This document shows positions 7,999-17,383 of a DNA stretch of 64,000 nt, piece by piece. Each line of letters opens with the position of its first letter. The stretch's first letter is position 1. The stretch spans positions 676,957 to 740,956 of the forward strand of contig CAXXVV010000017.1 of the NCBI GenBank assembly GCA_963678305.2, in the 5' to 3' direction. The stretch comes from G963676655 sp963678305 (GTDB lineage: Bacteria > Verrucomicrobiota > Lentisphaeria > Victivallales > Victivallaceae). The notes beneath the pieces were generated by a model. It worked only from the letters and a program-made list of their open reading frames with translations. It was not told the origin of the DNA and did not search any database. The position numbers were made by a program, and so were the translations under genes.

Positions 7999-9234
7999 TT
8001 ACAAACGGCCAAGTCCTCTGGTAATATCCTTGAGGTCCTCCGGACATGAGGTTTCACCAAGCCATTGGCGTTTGCTCATTGTTTCCAGCAGATCCCAATG
8101 TTCATCACAGGAGATATAATGGTGAAAAACTTTCGCCGCATATTTCTGTTCATCTGAGGCCCATGAATTTTTTAACCATTTTTCGCCATAATTTTTAAAA
8201 CTGTCGGCGTAATGGTTAAAGTTTTCACAGTCGGAAGCAAAATAACTTTCGTTCGCGTTACCGTTTGCCAATATCTGGTTCAACCGGTTCAAACTGTCAA
8301 GAAAAGTCTGCTGTTCGCGACCATGCATAAGTTCCAATGCTTCAGTTTCAGGATTATAGAGATGCGGAATCACATCAAACCCGGCGAGGCCAGACCGGTT
8401 CAAATGCAATCTGACTGAAAAACCATTGAGCCAGAACGGTTCAGGCTCCGGAGCACCGTCAAGCGGTGGAAACAGGAAGTTGCCGAGACTGTACGCGATC
8501 AGACCGCCGTTGTAGACTTCCAGCCCCCGGATAATATGGGGATGGTGTCCGATTACGGCACTGGCCCCGGCATCAACAAAGGCCCGGCAATAGTTACAAA
8601 TCCGATCCGACGGAAAGGGAATAAACTCCTTACCGTCATGGATAATCACAATGACCTTCCAACCAGCCTGTACGGCTTGCATTATCTCAACCGCGTTCCG
8701 TGCCGGATTCAGCACATTCACGCCGGGAGAATTGCTCCCTGCGTCACAGTCGCAATGCATACTGATCGAAAACACCGCAAGCTTTAATCCCTTGACATCC
8801 AACTTGATCGGTCTTGCAGCATCGCCGACATTGCGCCCGGCACCAACAAAATAAGCTCCGGTATCGCTGATATGCGTCAATGTCTCGATGAGCGCCTCAT
8901 CACCAAAGTCCCGGGTATGGTTATTGGCCAGCGAATAGACATCAAAACCGGCTTTTGCCAATTCAGGCAGAACCGCCGGATCGGCCTTGAGATTCGGGCC
9001 GCATTTATCAATCGGCGCGCCGCCATCGGTCAAAGCAAGTTCCAGATTGGTTATTGAAAGATCCTTATCATGTAATTCCGCCAGAACGTCACCGAAGACC
9101 TCCTTCCCCTGCCCTTTTAATAAACGGCGCTCCACCGCGGCCGTCGGGCAGAGGTCCCCGGTAAGCACAACCTTAACATCACAACCGGCGTTATCATCAA
9201 GCTTAACCCGCCCTTCAAGTGGTATATTCATCAT
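7999..9234 (-). CDS. CapA-family protein (poly-gamma-glutamate synthesis-like metallophosphoesterase fold)
   Basis: The 411-residue protein has the CapA (PF09587) landmarks: VVLTGDLCP near residue 22, SITNLELALT, SLANNHTRDFGDEAL, VIIHDGKEF, and AVIGHHPHIIRGLEVYNGGLIAYSLGNFLF. CapA proteins take part in polyglutamate capsule export in Bacillus; many homologues elsewhere have unknown roles and are probably metal-dependent hydrolases. It has no signal peptide. The gene follows the secreted TIM-barrel gene after 13 bases on the same strand, so the two are probably cotranscribed, and it converges with the GH78 gene. Two adjacent ATG codons (9234 and 9231) could serve as start. Confidence 0.87.
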   Translation of the reverse strand: MMNIPLEGRVKLDDNAGCDVKVVLTGDLCPTAAVERRLLKGQGKEVFGDVLAELHDKDLSITNLELALTDGGAPIDKCGPNLKADPAVLPELAKAGFDVYSLANNHTRDFGDEALIETLTHISDTGAYFVGAGRNVGDAARPIKLDVKGLKLAVFSISMHCDCDAGSNSPGVNVLNPARNAVEIMQAVQAGWKVIVIIHDGKEFIPFPSDRICNYCRAFVDAGASAVIGHHPHIIRGLEVYNGGLIAYSLGNFLFPPLDGAPEPEPFWLNGFSVRLHLNRSGLAGFDVIPHLYNPETEALELMHGREQQTFLDSLNRLNQILANGNANESYFASDCENFNHYADSFKNYGEKWLKNSWASDEQKYAAKVFHHYISCDEHWDLLETMSKRQWLGETSCPEDLKDITRGLGRL

Positions 9235-9247
9235 TTTTATCCAGGAT

Positions 9248-11263
9248 TTATTTTACCGGTAAAAGAACATCGCAGTCAATATTATTTCCCTTGAAGATCC
9301 AGGTTCCATTTTGGTTTAATGTTGAGCGGCCATATCGGGATTTCAGTTTATTTCCACCGCTGATTTTAATTACTGCCTCTGCCGGTCCCGGACCGATCGC
9401 GGCAATCAGGACACAGGTTTCACCGTTATCCGCGGTAAATGCTTTAGCCTTGACATCGCCTTTAATAATTTTCGTCTCAACTGGAGGCGCAACGGGATCT
9501 CCAAGAACAAACGGGGCAATCTGATTGAGCATCCGGGCGGAATTGCAAACTCCGGGCCAATATTTTTTAAAATCATCACCGCCGCCGGTAAACAGGTCCA
9601 TGTATGAATACATCACAAAACCTCTGGCCCCCATGATCGCCATCAGCAAAGACATTGAACGAATCTGGTTTTCCGTCGGCCAGCACGGTTTCTCGAAGCC
9701 GCGATGATGGGACCACGGAAAAACCTGCGGTACCGCCCAGAGGGCGATTGTATTATCAAACCCGACAGCACGCATGGCAAGATTCATATTTTTCCGAATT
9801 AATTTCATGTCTTTACCATTCTTCACAATGGGGTAAGGATCAACGCCGAAAACATCACTGGCACCCTGATATTCATCAAACTTGTAGTAAAAACATTGTA
9901 CCTGCCAGGTTGGATGGAACGAGTCAAGCATACCAATGATCTCACGCTTCTCGAGGTCCAGGGGTTCCACTCCGCGTTCGTCATTCACGTACCAGGCCAG
10001 AAGCGCCGGATGTTCACGGAACGCTTCAACCACCTTTTTGACAACAGGCTTCATTCCTTTGGCTCCATGCCATTTATCCCACTTGTGTCTGATGTCCTTG
10101 ACGGAGAAAATGACCTTTATACCATTGCGGTTCAACTCATCCATGACTTCACGTTGAGCATCGATGCCCGATAGTTTCGATCCAGCCATTTTCCAGCTCA
10201 AACAGTCATACGGCATAATACAATTGAAGCCGCTTTTTTTCAAATTTTCGGTATCAACCTTACGCCAGCGGTTACCCCATTGCTTGAAGCCTTTGCTCTG
10301 CTGGTTGGTATAAATACCCACCGGAAGAAACTTTTTACCGTTGACCCAGGTTCTTCCCCGGTTGTCAACAAAAACAGCGTTCTTCGGACGGACAGTTTCC
10401 CGCGACAAAACCCGAAGAGGAATATCCCTCGTTAAATATGTCTTATTCTGCATTTTGTTTTTCAACTGCAATTTCAACACATAAGTCCCGGTTTTAAGAT
10501 CAGCGGAAAACTCGACCCGGTTGTTTATTATGGGAGATGTAAATCGGCTTTCAACCTTACCGTTTCGCTGAAAAGCAATATCCACCTTGAAGTCAGCAGG
10601 CTTCAATCCATATAAGAATGAGCTCAATATAAGCTTTTGTTTCCCCGGATTGACGGCGTAATTCATTACCGGGCATAACAACCCGGCTTTCCATGACGGA
10701 AGATCCTGCCGGACATAAGGGGCGTAGAACCATGCTTTGCCAATAGTATATTTTCCCAGATAAAAACAGATAACCGCTTTGTCGAATTTTTGCGGAGTAA
10801 TCACTTTGCTTTTTACCAGAGTCCAACTCTTTGTGCCATAGACCCCTTTGGGATAAGACCCGCCGCTGATATATTTGCCTTTATAGTAAAATTCTATACA
10901 AACCGTGCCGCCGCGTTGGTCCATGCCTTTCATGGCTGTTCTAATCTTTTCCCCTTTAACCCAAACCCCGAAATTGTAAACCGTCTTTGGCTTCAACCCT
11001 TTAATTTTCAACCCGACAAGGGGATATGACTTAGGATCAGTACGCCGCAATAAAAGTGCGGTATTACCGTTGACGCCTTCGCCCGGAGCAAGTTTACCTT
11101 CCTTGCTTGAGCTCCATCTTTGACCATTTGAAAATGTCGGATCAGGGCACAAATTCGCCGCGTCATCATTACTGCTTGTCGTCTGAATATTCTGGCCGAA
11201 TGAAGACAAACAAGCCGAGAAAACAATCAATATCTGGAGCCATCTATTAGAGAACAATTTCAT
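9248..11263 (-). CDS. Secreted TIM-barrel glycosidase-like protein
   Basis: The protein has about 671 residues. A signal peptide (MKLFSNRWLQILIVFSACLS) is followed by a carbohydrate-binding-like jelly roll (about 30-180: LCPDPTFSNGQRW, PKTVYNFGVWVKG) and an Ig-like strand region. The barrel begins at VFVDNRGRTWVNGKKFLPVG. WYVNDE near the barrel middle has an Asn-Asp-Glu shape like the acid/base motif of GH2/GH5/GH42-type enzymes, and GVDPYPI follows. No precise GH family is assigned. The ATG at 11261-11263 is preferred over the upstream one at 11275 because GGGA lies seven bases before it and the signal peptide then begins properly. The CapA-like gene follows. Confidence 0.75.
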   Translation of the reverse strand: MKLFSNRWLQILIVFSACLSSFGQNIQTTSSNDDAANLCPDPTFSNGQRWSSSKEGKLAPGEGVNGNTALLLRRTDPKSYPLVGLKIKGLKPKTVYNFGVWVKGEKIRTAMKGMDQRGGTVCIEFYYKGKYISGGSYPKGVYGTKSWTLVKSKVITPQKFDKAVICFYLGKYTIGKAWFYAPYVRQDLPSWKAGLLCPVMNYAVNPGKQKLILSSFLYGLKPADFKVDIAFQRNGKVESRFTSPIINNRVEFSADLKTGTYVLKLQLKNKMQNKTYLTRDIPLRVLSRETVRPKNAVFVDNRGRTWVNGKKFLPVGIYTNQQSKGFKQWGNRWRKVDTENLKKSGFNCIMPYDCLSWKMAGSKLSGIDAQREVMDELNRNGIKVIFSVKDIRHKWDKWHGAKGMKPVVKKVVEAFREHPALLAWYVNDERGVEPLDLEKREIIGMLDSFHPTWQVQCFYYKFDEYQGASDVFGVDPYPIVKNGKDMKLIRKNMNLAMRAVGFDNTIALWAVPQVFPWSHHRGFEKPCWPTENQIRSMSLLMAIMGARGFVMYSYMDLFTGGGDDFKKYWPGVCNSARMLNQIAPFVLGDPVAPPVETKIIKGDVKAKAFTADNGETCVLIAAIGPGPAEAVIKISGGNKLKSRYGRSTLNQNGTWIFKGNNIDCDVLLPVK

Positions 11264-11317
11264 ATCTTTTCCCATGTATTAAAAATATTGTATTGAAGTA
11301 TGTATGTAATCCGCCGG

Positions 11318-11350
11318 GGCCTTCAAGCTTGAGATCAAGCGCGGAAGGCC
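11318..11350 (-). terminator. Intergenic hairpin (possible terminator or processing stem)
   Basis: Nested perfect stems GGCCTTC/GAAGGCC and GCTTGA/TCAAGC lie between the pseudopilin stop and the TIM-barrel gene. There is no T-tract, so it may stabilise or process the transcript rather than end it. Confidence 0.45.
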
Positions 11351-11384
11351 TCGCTAAAATTACCGGGCAAATTAACTCCGTCGG

Positions 11385-12071
11385 TTATTTTACTTTATAG
11401 AGGTTATTTCCCTGTGACAGGCCATCGGCAACAGGTTCGACATCGAGATAAAAGTGCTGTTCAACCTGTCCCGCGCCAAACAACATGTTCAAACGGCCGG
11501 AATGACGACTATCCGCTTTAATATGAAAATAGCCGCTGCTGGCAGGGTTGCCGCTGTAGGCAAGCGCGTTCTGGACACAATCCATGGTTAGAACAAGGTC
11601 GGAAACTCTGGCGACCTTGGTTAATTTCGTGCTTGGGGCACCACTTCCCCAGTTTGCACCGAAAGAATAATTGCGACCGTATGATGAAGAAAAATCCTCC
11701 GGACCGACGTATGACGGGCATTTGCGCAGCCCGATTGCGGCTTTAGGGGCAATATATGCGGAAAGGGGATATTTATCCGAAGTTGCACGACCGGCCAAAG
11801 AGGCGGTATAGACGAACCACCAGACATTTGTATCCGGCATAGTTTGAACCAGAAAATCATCGTAATCGACGCAATATAGATTTTCAATCATCCCCCACTG
11901 CTTGAGGTTACTGGCACAGGAAATTGCTTTAGCGCGCTCTCTGGCCTTGCCTAACGCCGGCAGGAGCATACTCGCCAGAATCGCAATGATCGCAATCACA
12001 ACAAGAAGTTCGATAAGCGTGAAAAGCTGTTTTCTTCCCCATTTGCGGTTCTCAGTCTCCGTGTAATTCAT
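11385..12071 (-). CDS. Pseudopilin-like protein (DUF1559 type, degenerate H-X9-DG)
   Basis: The 228-residue protein has a basic leader (MNYTETENRKWGRKQL) followed by FTLIELLVVIAIIAIL and LLPALGKARERAKAISC. Position -1 is Leu. The C-terminal signature reads H-(SGRLNMLFG)-AG, so the usual Asp of H-X9-DG is replaced by Ala. Its ATG overlaps the stop of the upstream GH78-like gene (ATGA), indicating tight coupling with that enzyme. As with other members, the molecular role is unknown; it is probably anchored in the inner membrane by its N-terminal helix. Confidence 0.87.
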   Translation of the reverse strand: MNYTETENRKWGRKQLFTLIELLVVIAIIAILASMLLPALGKARERAKAISCASNLKQWGMIENLYCVDYDDFLVQTMPDTNVWWFVYTASLAGRATSDKYPLSAYIAPKAAIGLRKCPSYVGPEDFSSSYGRNYSFGANWGSGAPSTKLTKVARVSDLVLTMDCVQNALAYSGNPASSGYFHIKADSRHSGRLNMLFGAGQVEQHFYLDVEPVADGLSQGNNLYKVK

Positions 12072-13708
12072 AATACCATTTCCTTTCTGTTAATATTTAT
12101 ACCTTCAGGAACTTCATAACTGCTTTCAATTTCTCCGATATTGTTTTGTTTATGATGGACTTTTATTATACCTGCCGGAGTCGGAAACGATCCTTCTACT
12201 TCGGTCAAATCACCAAGCTGCGGTTCAATCCGGATTGTCCGGCAGCCGGGTTCCATAATTTTTATGCCCAGCACATGTTCGCTGAGCCATGCCGTCGGAT
12301 TTCCCGCCCAGCCGTGGCAGAGACTGTGGCGCAGCCCGGTGAAGCAATAGGCTCCGCATTCTGAATGCACATCTTTTTTTCCGGGCGGAACAATCTCATC
12401 GATACGGGCGGCGTTATCCAGCCACCCCATGTCAAAATGTTCCCAAAAAGAGGTTGCGCCAAGTTGAAGCATTCCCCCCCAGTATTCACGAATGAACTTG
12501 AGGCAGGCCGAATGGTCTCCGGCAAGAGATTTAGCCTGCAAAACGTAATAGGCAAACCAGGGCGAAATTTCATCATAAATTTTTTCCGATAAATATCTTT
12601 TATTCGTGTCCTCAGCATCAGCAATATCAGCAAGCACCCGTAAAGCATTAACCTGTTTGCTGCCGGTTTCTTTAAAAGATCTTGTCGCCAACCGCCCTAA
12701 AACAGCATCACACATTTTTGATAATTCAGCCATGACCAACGCTTCCGCGATCAATTTGGCGTCATTCAAGGCCCAAATCATAAGCGAATAAAGGCCTTCT
12801 GCTATCGCAACGTCATCCGCGGCAGAGGCCCATTCCAGAAAATCCCGCTTGGTCCCGGTGTTGATATTGCCATTATTATCCACCGTCGCCGAGATTTCAG
12901 CAACCAGACCAAATAAATATTCGCGGTTCTTTTCAAGAAACGCTTTGTCACCGGTATAATAATACCATTCCCAGACAGAAACAATCCACCACAGGGAATA
13001 TGAGGCGATTTTATTCATCCAGGCGGATACCGGATATAACTGACAAAGATAATTCAGGCTTTTTTCCACAATATCCAGATTGCCGAAAACTGAGGCAATT
13101 ACCCCGACCTGGGGGTGAATATCCCCCATCCAGGCCAGCCGGTCCCGTTTGATCCCGTCAAGAATGTAGTCCTGGCAACACAAATGGACCGTCCTGGCTC
13201 CGACGTTCCATATATCATTCAGTAACGGGTCGGATGATTTGAAACTGCCTTTAAATTCCCAATCGTGTTCAAGAACCACGGCCGAGATATTTCTGATTTC
13301 AATCATCGCGTCCGGTTCGGTCAAAGTCAGCTTTAGAAATCTGAAACCAGTCTGCCCGAATTCCTGTTTGCTCATCGGCGGAATTTTTACATCCATCTCA
13401 TGCACCGCGTGCGATTGATCAGGATGTCCCATCGCTTCACTGACCGATTCACCGAAACACAAATTAATCTGAATCAGCCGTAACGGTACTGTCTGGGCAA
13501 TCTCCAGCTGGATTCCGCCATGAAGTTCTTTCCCGAAATCAAAAACGATAAACGGGTTGCTGTCATTGCACGAACTCACCCGGCAGATCGCAACATCATC
13601 AGCCAGCAACGCATCAGGTCCTTCTATTATGCCATTATCGTTATCGAGAGTTATTATTCTTACAGGCGAGACCAGGTATCTCGTCCTTTGATCCTTGATT
13701 TTTATCAT
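12068..13708 (-). CDS. GH78-like (alpha-L-rhamnosidase-type) glycoside hydrolase
   Basis: The 546-residue protein lacks the N-terminal carbohydrate-binding domain of the 727-residue GH78 in this window. It begins with a beta domain (FVFDFGKELHGGIQLEI near 50) and enters the (alpha/alpha)6 barrel near SSDPLLNDIWNVGARTVHLC. The catalytic loop LDGIKRDRLAWMGD corresponds to the GH78 DCxxRExxGWxGD loop. A C-terminal beta domain includes CHGWAGNPTAWL and EPQLGDL. It is probably cytoplasmic, having no signal peptide. It is divergent from the AraC regulator, with CTTGATT repeats in the shared promoter region, and is coupled to the downstream pseudopilin gene by ATGA. Confidence 0.83.
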   Translation of the reverse strand: MIKIKDQRTRYLVSPVRIITLDNDNGIIEGPDALLADDVAICRVSSCNDSNPFIVFDFGKELHGGIQLEIAQTVPLRLIQINLCFGESVSEAMGHPDQSHAVHEMDVKIPPMSKQEFGQTGFRFLKLTLTEPDAMIEIRNISAVVLEHDWEFKGSFKSSDPLLNDIWNVGARTVHLCCQDYILDGIKRDRLAWMGDIHPQVGVIASVFGNLDIVEKSLNYLCQLYPVSAWMNKIASYSLWWIVSVWEWYYYTGDKAFLEKNREYLFGLVAEISATVDNNGNINTGTKRDFLEWASAADDVAIAEGLYSLMIWALNDAKLIAEALVMAELSKMCDAVLGRLATRSFKETGSKQVNALRVLADIADAEDTNKRYLSEKIYDEISPWFAYYVLQAKSLAGDHSACLKFIREYWGGMLQLGATSFWEHFDMGWLDNAARIDEIVPPGKKDVHSECGAYCFTGLRHSLCHGWAGNPTAWLSEHVLGIKIMEPGCRTIRIEPQLGDLTEVEGSFPTPAGIIKVHHKQNNIGEIESSYEVPEGININRKEMVL

Positions 13709-13780
13709 GTATAATTAATCCTTGATTTTTATTTGTTGTTATTAAAATATAACAATTAATCAAGAAAAACCTTGATTATT
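13691..13780. promoter_or_regulatory. Repeated CTTGATT sites, probable AraC-regulator operators
   Basis: ATCCTTGATTTTTAT occurs at 13691-13705 and again at 13718-13732, 27 bases apart. A perfect inverted pair AATCAAG-N6-CTTGATT lies at about 13758-13777. All fall between, or just inside, the divergent GH78-like and AraC genes. Repeated half-sites about one or more helical turns apart are typical of AraC-family operators. Confidence 0.6.
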
Positions 13781-13820
13781 TCAGCGTTTTATAGTAGTAT
13801 AATTATAAAATCAATAAAAC

Positions 13821-14696
13821 ATGGACTTAAAAATGACGCAAACTTATAAGATAGTCAACCTGCCGTGTGACATGCATTTTTCAAAAGAAGATCCTCCGGT
13901 TAAGGTCATTGATTTGCAATATAAAAGACGTCACGAGATAATGCATACACATGATTTCCATGAAATAGTCCTGGTTGAAAGCGGATCGGGTCGCCATGTG
14001 ACGGAAACAAGGATAACGCCTATTTTTCATGGGGATATCTTTCTGGTAAAACCGGGCCATGCCCATACTTATGAGGAAATCAAAGCGCTCAAAATAGTCA
14101 ATATATTGTTCATCCCTGAAGCAATGGATTTTCCCATGTATGACCTGATTAATATTCCCGGTTATAAATATTTCTTTGAATCCGACATATCACAGAAGCA
14201 CGCTCTGAACCTGAACGCGGAGCAACTCAACACAGTGAATGAAATTATTCTGGAAATGCGGCACCATCAATCGAATCCTGAACAGGGATATAAATATTTT
14301 ATGAACTTGTGTTTTATGCGTTTAGTCGGAGCAATCTGCAGTTCGTACTCCACCGGCAACTTTTCGCAGAAAACCGATATTCCAAAGCTTATCAGGGTTC
14401 TTCGTTTCATGGAGCACCGTTTTCAGGAAAAAATACAGATGAACGAATTGGCGGCAATCGTCAACATGTCTCCCAGCGCATTATTGCGTACTTTCACCCG
14501 GGAACTAAAAGAAACCCCGATTAATTATCTGGTCAATCTCCGGCTTGAGAAAGCGGCAAAAATGCTGAGGGAAACCGGCAAAAGCATCAACCAGGTATCA
14601 TACGCGGTCGGGTTTCATGACAGTAATTATTTCTCAAAAATGTTCAGGAGAAAATATGCCTGTTCACCACGGGAATACCGAAAAAACAACTACTAG
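13821..14696 (+). CDS. AraC-family transcriptional regulator
   Basis: The 291-residue protein has an N-terminal cupin-like sensor (HTHDFHEIVLVESGSGRHV, GDIFLVKPGHAHTY) and a C-terminal double helix-turn-helix (MNELAAIVNMSPSALLRTF; then INQVSYAVGFHDSNYFSKMF and CSPREYR), the standard AraC layout. It should bind a sugar and activate the divergent GH78-like operon, whose promoter has repeated CTTGATT sites. The start could be the Met at 13833 rather than 13821. No strong ribosome site is seen. The match to the AraC family is clear; the inducer, possibly rhamnose or a rhamnoside, is inferred only from the neighbour. Confidence 0.92.
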   Translation: MDLKMTQTYKIVNLPCDMHFSKEDPPVKVIDLQYKRRHEIMHTHDFHEIVLVESGSGRHVTETRITPIFHGDIFLVKPGHAHTYEEIKALKIVNILFIPEAMDFPMYDLINIPGYKYFFESDISQKHALNLNAEQLNTVNEIILEMRHHQSNPEQGYKYFMNLCFMRLVGAICSSYSTGNFSQKTDIPKLIRVLRFMEHRFQEKIQMNELAAIVNMSPSALLRTFTRELKETPINYLVNLRLEKAAKMLRETGKSINQVSYAVGFHDSNYFSKMFRRKYACSPREYRKNNY

Positions 14697-14848
14697 ACCA
14701 GCAGTCAAATCGGAAACATTAATGATCATCATACGTTTCATATCAGAAACAAACGAGAACATAAAACCAGGTATAATCTTGCATTTTCAATCTGAACAAG
14801 TATAATATTTATACGGGATATTTAAAATCTCCCGAAAGAAGGGGGCTT

Positions 14849-15593
14849 ATGTTCAATCTCAACAATTTGAAAATGAGCGATATTATCCGTTGCGGAATCG
14901 CTGTTCGCCGAATGGGAAGTAACGCTGACAGCATGGAAGAAGCCGCGACGGAACTGGTCAATTACATCTATGACAGTTTTGGCGATGAAAACGGAGAAAA
15001 AGCATTTGCGTTGATCCGTCTGTTCAAAACTCATGATATAAAAAAACTCCCGGATAACATTAAAGAATTTGCGTTTAAGCTTCTGACTGAGGACCATCCC
15101 CCGACATCATTCAAATGCCTGACCCTGCTTGGAACCCGCGGCATTGAAGAAGAATGGAACGACCGGACAAAATCCAAAGGACATCAAGCAATTCCGCTGC
15201 CAAGCAAGGAGGTTCTAAACCGAATCCCTATGATGCGCAACCTGGTGAAACAGATGGGACTTGACGTTGAAACCGTTATCAGACCGGATCCGGAATTATT
15301 GACTGATCTTACAAAAAAAAACCTTTAACGTGTTTTATGTCCCTGAAGCGGAAGACAGCCCTTACATTCCGGCCCAGCAGGATTTTATCATACCCTATGA
15401 AATAAAATCTGTTCTCGGATTCGGGGGGATTTTGCCTTCCGGCAATGTATTTACAATAATAGCGTTCTCAAAAACGACAATTTCCCACGATACCGCGAAC
15501 CTGTTTAATACTCTGGCCCTGAATGTTAAAATGTTGATAATGCCGTTCGAAAATGCGGTATTTGCCTCGAAGCAAGCAAACGGAGCAAGATGA
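14849..15593 (+). CDS. Sensor-domain protein of a kinase operon, frameshifted in an A9 run
   Basis: Two open frames, 14849-15328 and 15330-15593, form one protein. The first ends shortly after LLTDLTKK; the second frame read upstream gives KTFNVFYVPEAEDSPYIPAQ without a gap, and then GFGGILPSGNVF and FSKTTISHDTANLFNTLALN. The break is at nine A residues (15313-15321); one A fewer restores about 247 residues. The protein resembles stand-alone input domains found beside histidine kinases. It has no signal peptide or transmembrane helix. The stop overlaps the kinase ATG (ATGA), so the operon is coupled. The shift may be a consensus error, transcriptional slippage, or a real mutation. Confidence 0.7.
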
Positions 15594-17368
15594 ACAACGA
15601 AGAAAAAATCCGGTTTCTTGAAACCAAGGTACACGCGCTTGAGGAGCTCCTATCGGTCTCGGAAGTATCCTTTCTCGAAGAGTCGGAAAAACTGGAGGCT
15701 GCTTACCAGCTGTTGAGCAGGGAAAATGCTTACAGACTGTTTTTTGAGGCGTCTCCCGATGCAATGCTCACCTTGTGCGACAACCATTTTATCGATTGCA
15801 ATGAAAGCGCGGTTAAGATGCTGAGAGCCGGCAGCAAAGATGAAGTTCTGAACACCTTCCCCTGGGAACTCTCGCCTGAATATCAACCGGACGGACAATT
15901 ATCCAGCGAAAAGGCGAAAGAAATGATTGGCACAGCGTTGAAAAAAGGAGCTCATAATTTTGAATGGAACCATAAACGCATTGATGGGGAAGTTTTTCCG
16001 GTTGAAGTGTCGCTCACCGCGATAACGCTTGAAGGTAAAGCAATGTTTAATGTAGCCTGGCAGGACCTGTCCGAAAAGAAACAGGCGGAAAAAGAGCTGA
16101 ATGAATATCACCGGCACCTGGAAAAAATGGTTGAGGAAAAAACCAGGGAAATAGCTGACGAACTGGAAAAACATAAACAGTTGGAATATGAAATCAGGCA
16201 GTTCCTCGATGTATCCGGGGACGCGATAAAAGTTGTAAACAATAAATCCGTAATCATTTACTGCAACAAAGCTTATTACGACTTGTTTAAAATCGACAAA
16301 GATCTATCCGGACAAGTATGTCATGAAGTGGACCCGAGTGAAAACTGCTTTACTGATCAATGCCCGTTACATGCCGTTCCGGAAAAACGCGAAATTCAAA
16401 CACAAGAAAGAATAATTGATGGCACCCCTTACTATGTTTCATACGCCCCGTATTTCGATCTCAAAGGAGAATTCCTGGGAATTATAAATACTTATCAAAA
16501 TATGACAAGGGAAAAAGACGCGGTGAGGGCAGCAGAAGAAAACGCCATTCAACAGGGGCGTATTGAAATGTCCAACAATATGCTGCATGACATCGGCAAT
16601 GCAATGACCGGAATAAGCGCATCGGCTCTGCGGCCGCAAATGGGTAAAAAGTGGCCGGAAGTGGAATCACTGATTCAACTGCAAAGCTTTTGCAATGAAA
16701 TGGAAAAGGAACTGGAAGAGGCATTGGGAGAAGAAAAAAACCTGGCATTCAAAAATTTCATAGCCGCACTCGCGACTTCATTGAAAGGGCGAAATGAAGA
16801 TTACATCGCGTTTTTTGAGAAAATATCAACCGCGGTGGGACATGTTTGCGCGGTTCTGGACCTGCAACGGCATTATATGCGGGAAAAAAGTTCGCGTCTG
16901 ACAACCAGAGTCAATATCCCGTCAGTCGTCAATGACGCGTTTGTAATGCTTTCAGGCAGCCTGAAAAAAAGAAATATAGAAGTTAAAATAGAGATAAGCG
17001 ATAGCACTTTAGCAATTTCCGGAGACCAGACGCGACTTATCAGGGTGTTTATGAACATTATCAAAAATATATATGAAGCGTTTGACATAAAAGAAACTGA
17101 TGAAGCCCGTTATATTCATATTGAAATAATCCCGGTTGAAGATGACAGTAAGGTAAGGATCTCATTCAAGGATAATGCGTCCGGTTTTGATAAGGAAATT
17201 GCTGAAAAAATCTTTGAAAGAGGCTTCACAACAAAAGAAAGCGGCTCCGGAATTGGAATGCATCAATGCCGGTCGATCATTGAATCACATGGCGGAACTT
17301 TGACAATCGAAAGCAAAGGTAGAAATACCGGCGCTTTGACTGTCATTGAACTTCCTTTAAAAAAATAA
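15590..17368 (+). CDS. PAS-domain sensor histidine kinase
   Basis: The 592-residue protein has an N-terminal coiled coil, a PAS domain (about 45-165: FFEASPDAMLTLCDNHFIDCN...), a coiled-coil linker (about 165-205), a second PAS domain (about 205-310), an atypical dimerisation/phosphoacceptor segment with the H-box-like NMLHDIGNAMTG near 330, and a HATPase domain at the C-terminus (N-box NIIKNIYEAF, G-boxes DNASGFD and GSGIGMHQC). No membrane segment is evident, so it is a cytoplasmic kinase. Its partner in signalling is probably the REC-kinase encoded 15 bases downstream. Confidence 0.88.
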   Translation: MNNEEKIRFLETKVHALEELLSVSEVSFLEESEKLEAAYQLLSRENAYRLFFEASPDAMLTLCDNHFIDCNESAVKMLRAGSKDEVLNTFPWELSPEYQPDGQLSSEKAKEMIGTALKKGAHNFEWNHKRIDGEVFPVEVSLTAITLEGKAMFNVAWQDLSEKKQAEKELNEYHRHLEKMVEEKTREIADELEKHKQLEYEIRQFLDVSGDAIKVVNNKSVIIYCNKAYYDLFKIDKDLSGQVCHEVDPSENCFTDQCPLHAVPEKREIQTQERIIDGTPYYVSYAPYFDLKGEFLGIINTYQNMTREKDAVRAAEENAIQQGRIEMSNNMLHDIGNAMTGISASALRPQMGKKWPEVESLIQLQSFCNEMEKELEEALGEEKNLAFKNFIAALATSLKGRNEDYIAFFEKISTAVGHVCAVLDLQRHYMREKSSRLTTRVNIPSVVNDAFVMLSGSLKKRNIEVKIEISDSTLAISGDQTRLIRVFMNIIKNIYEAFDIKETDEARYIHIEIIPVEDDSKVRISFKDNASGFDKEIAEKIFERGFTTKESGSGIGMHQCRSIIESHGGTLTIESKGRNTGALTVIELPLKK

Positions 17369-17383
17369 ACAGGAGTTTTTGTT

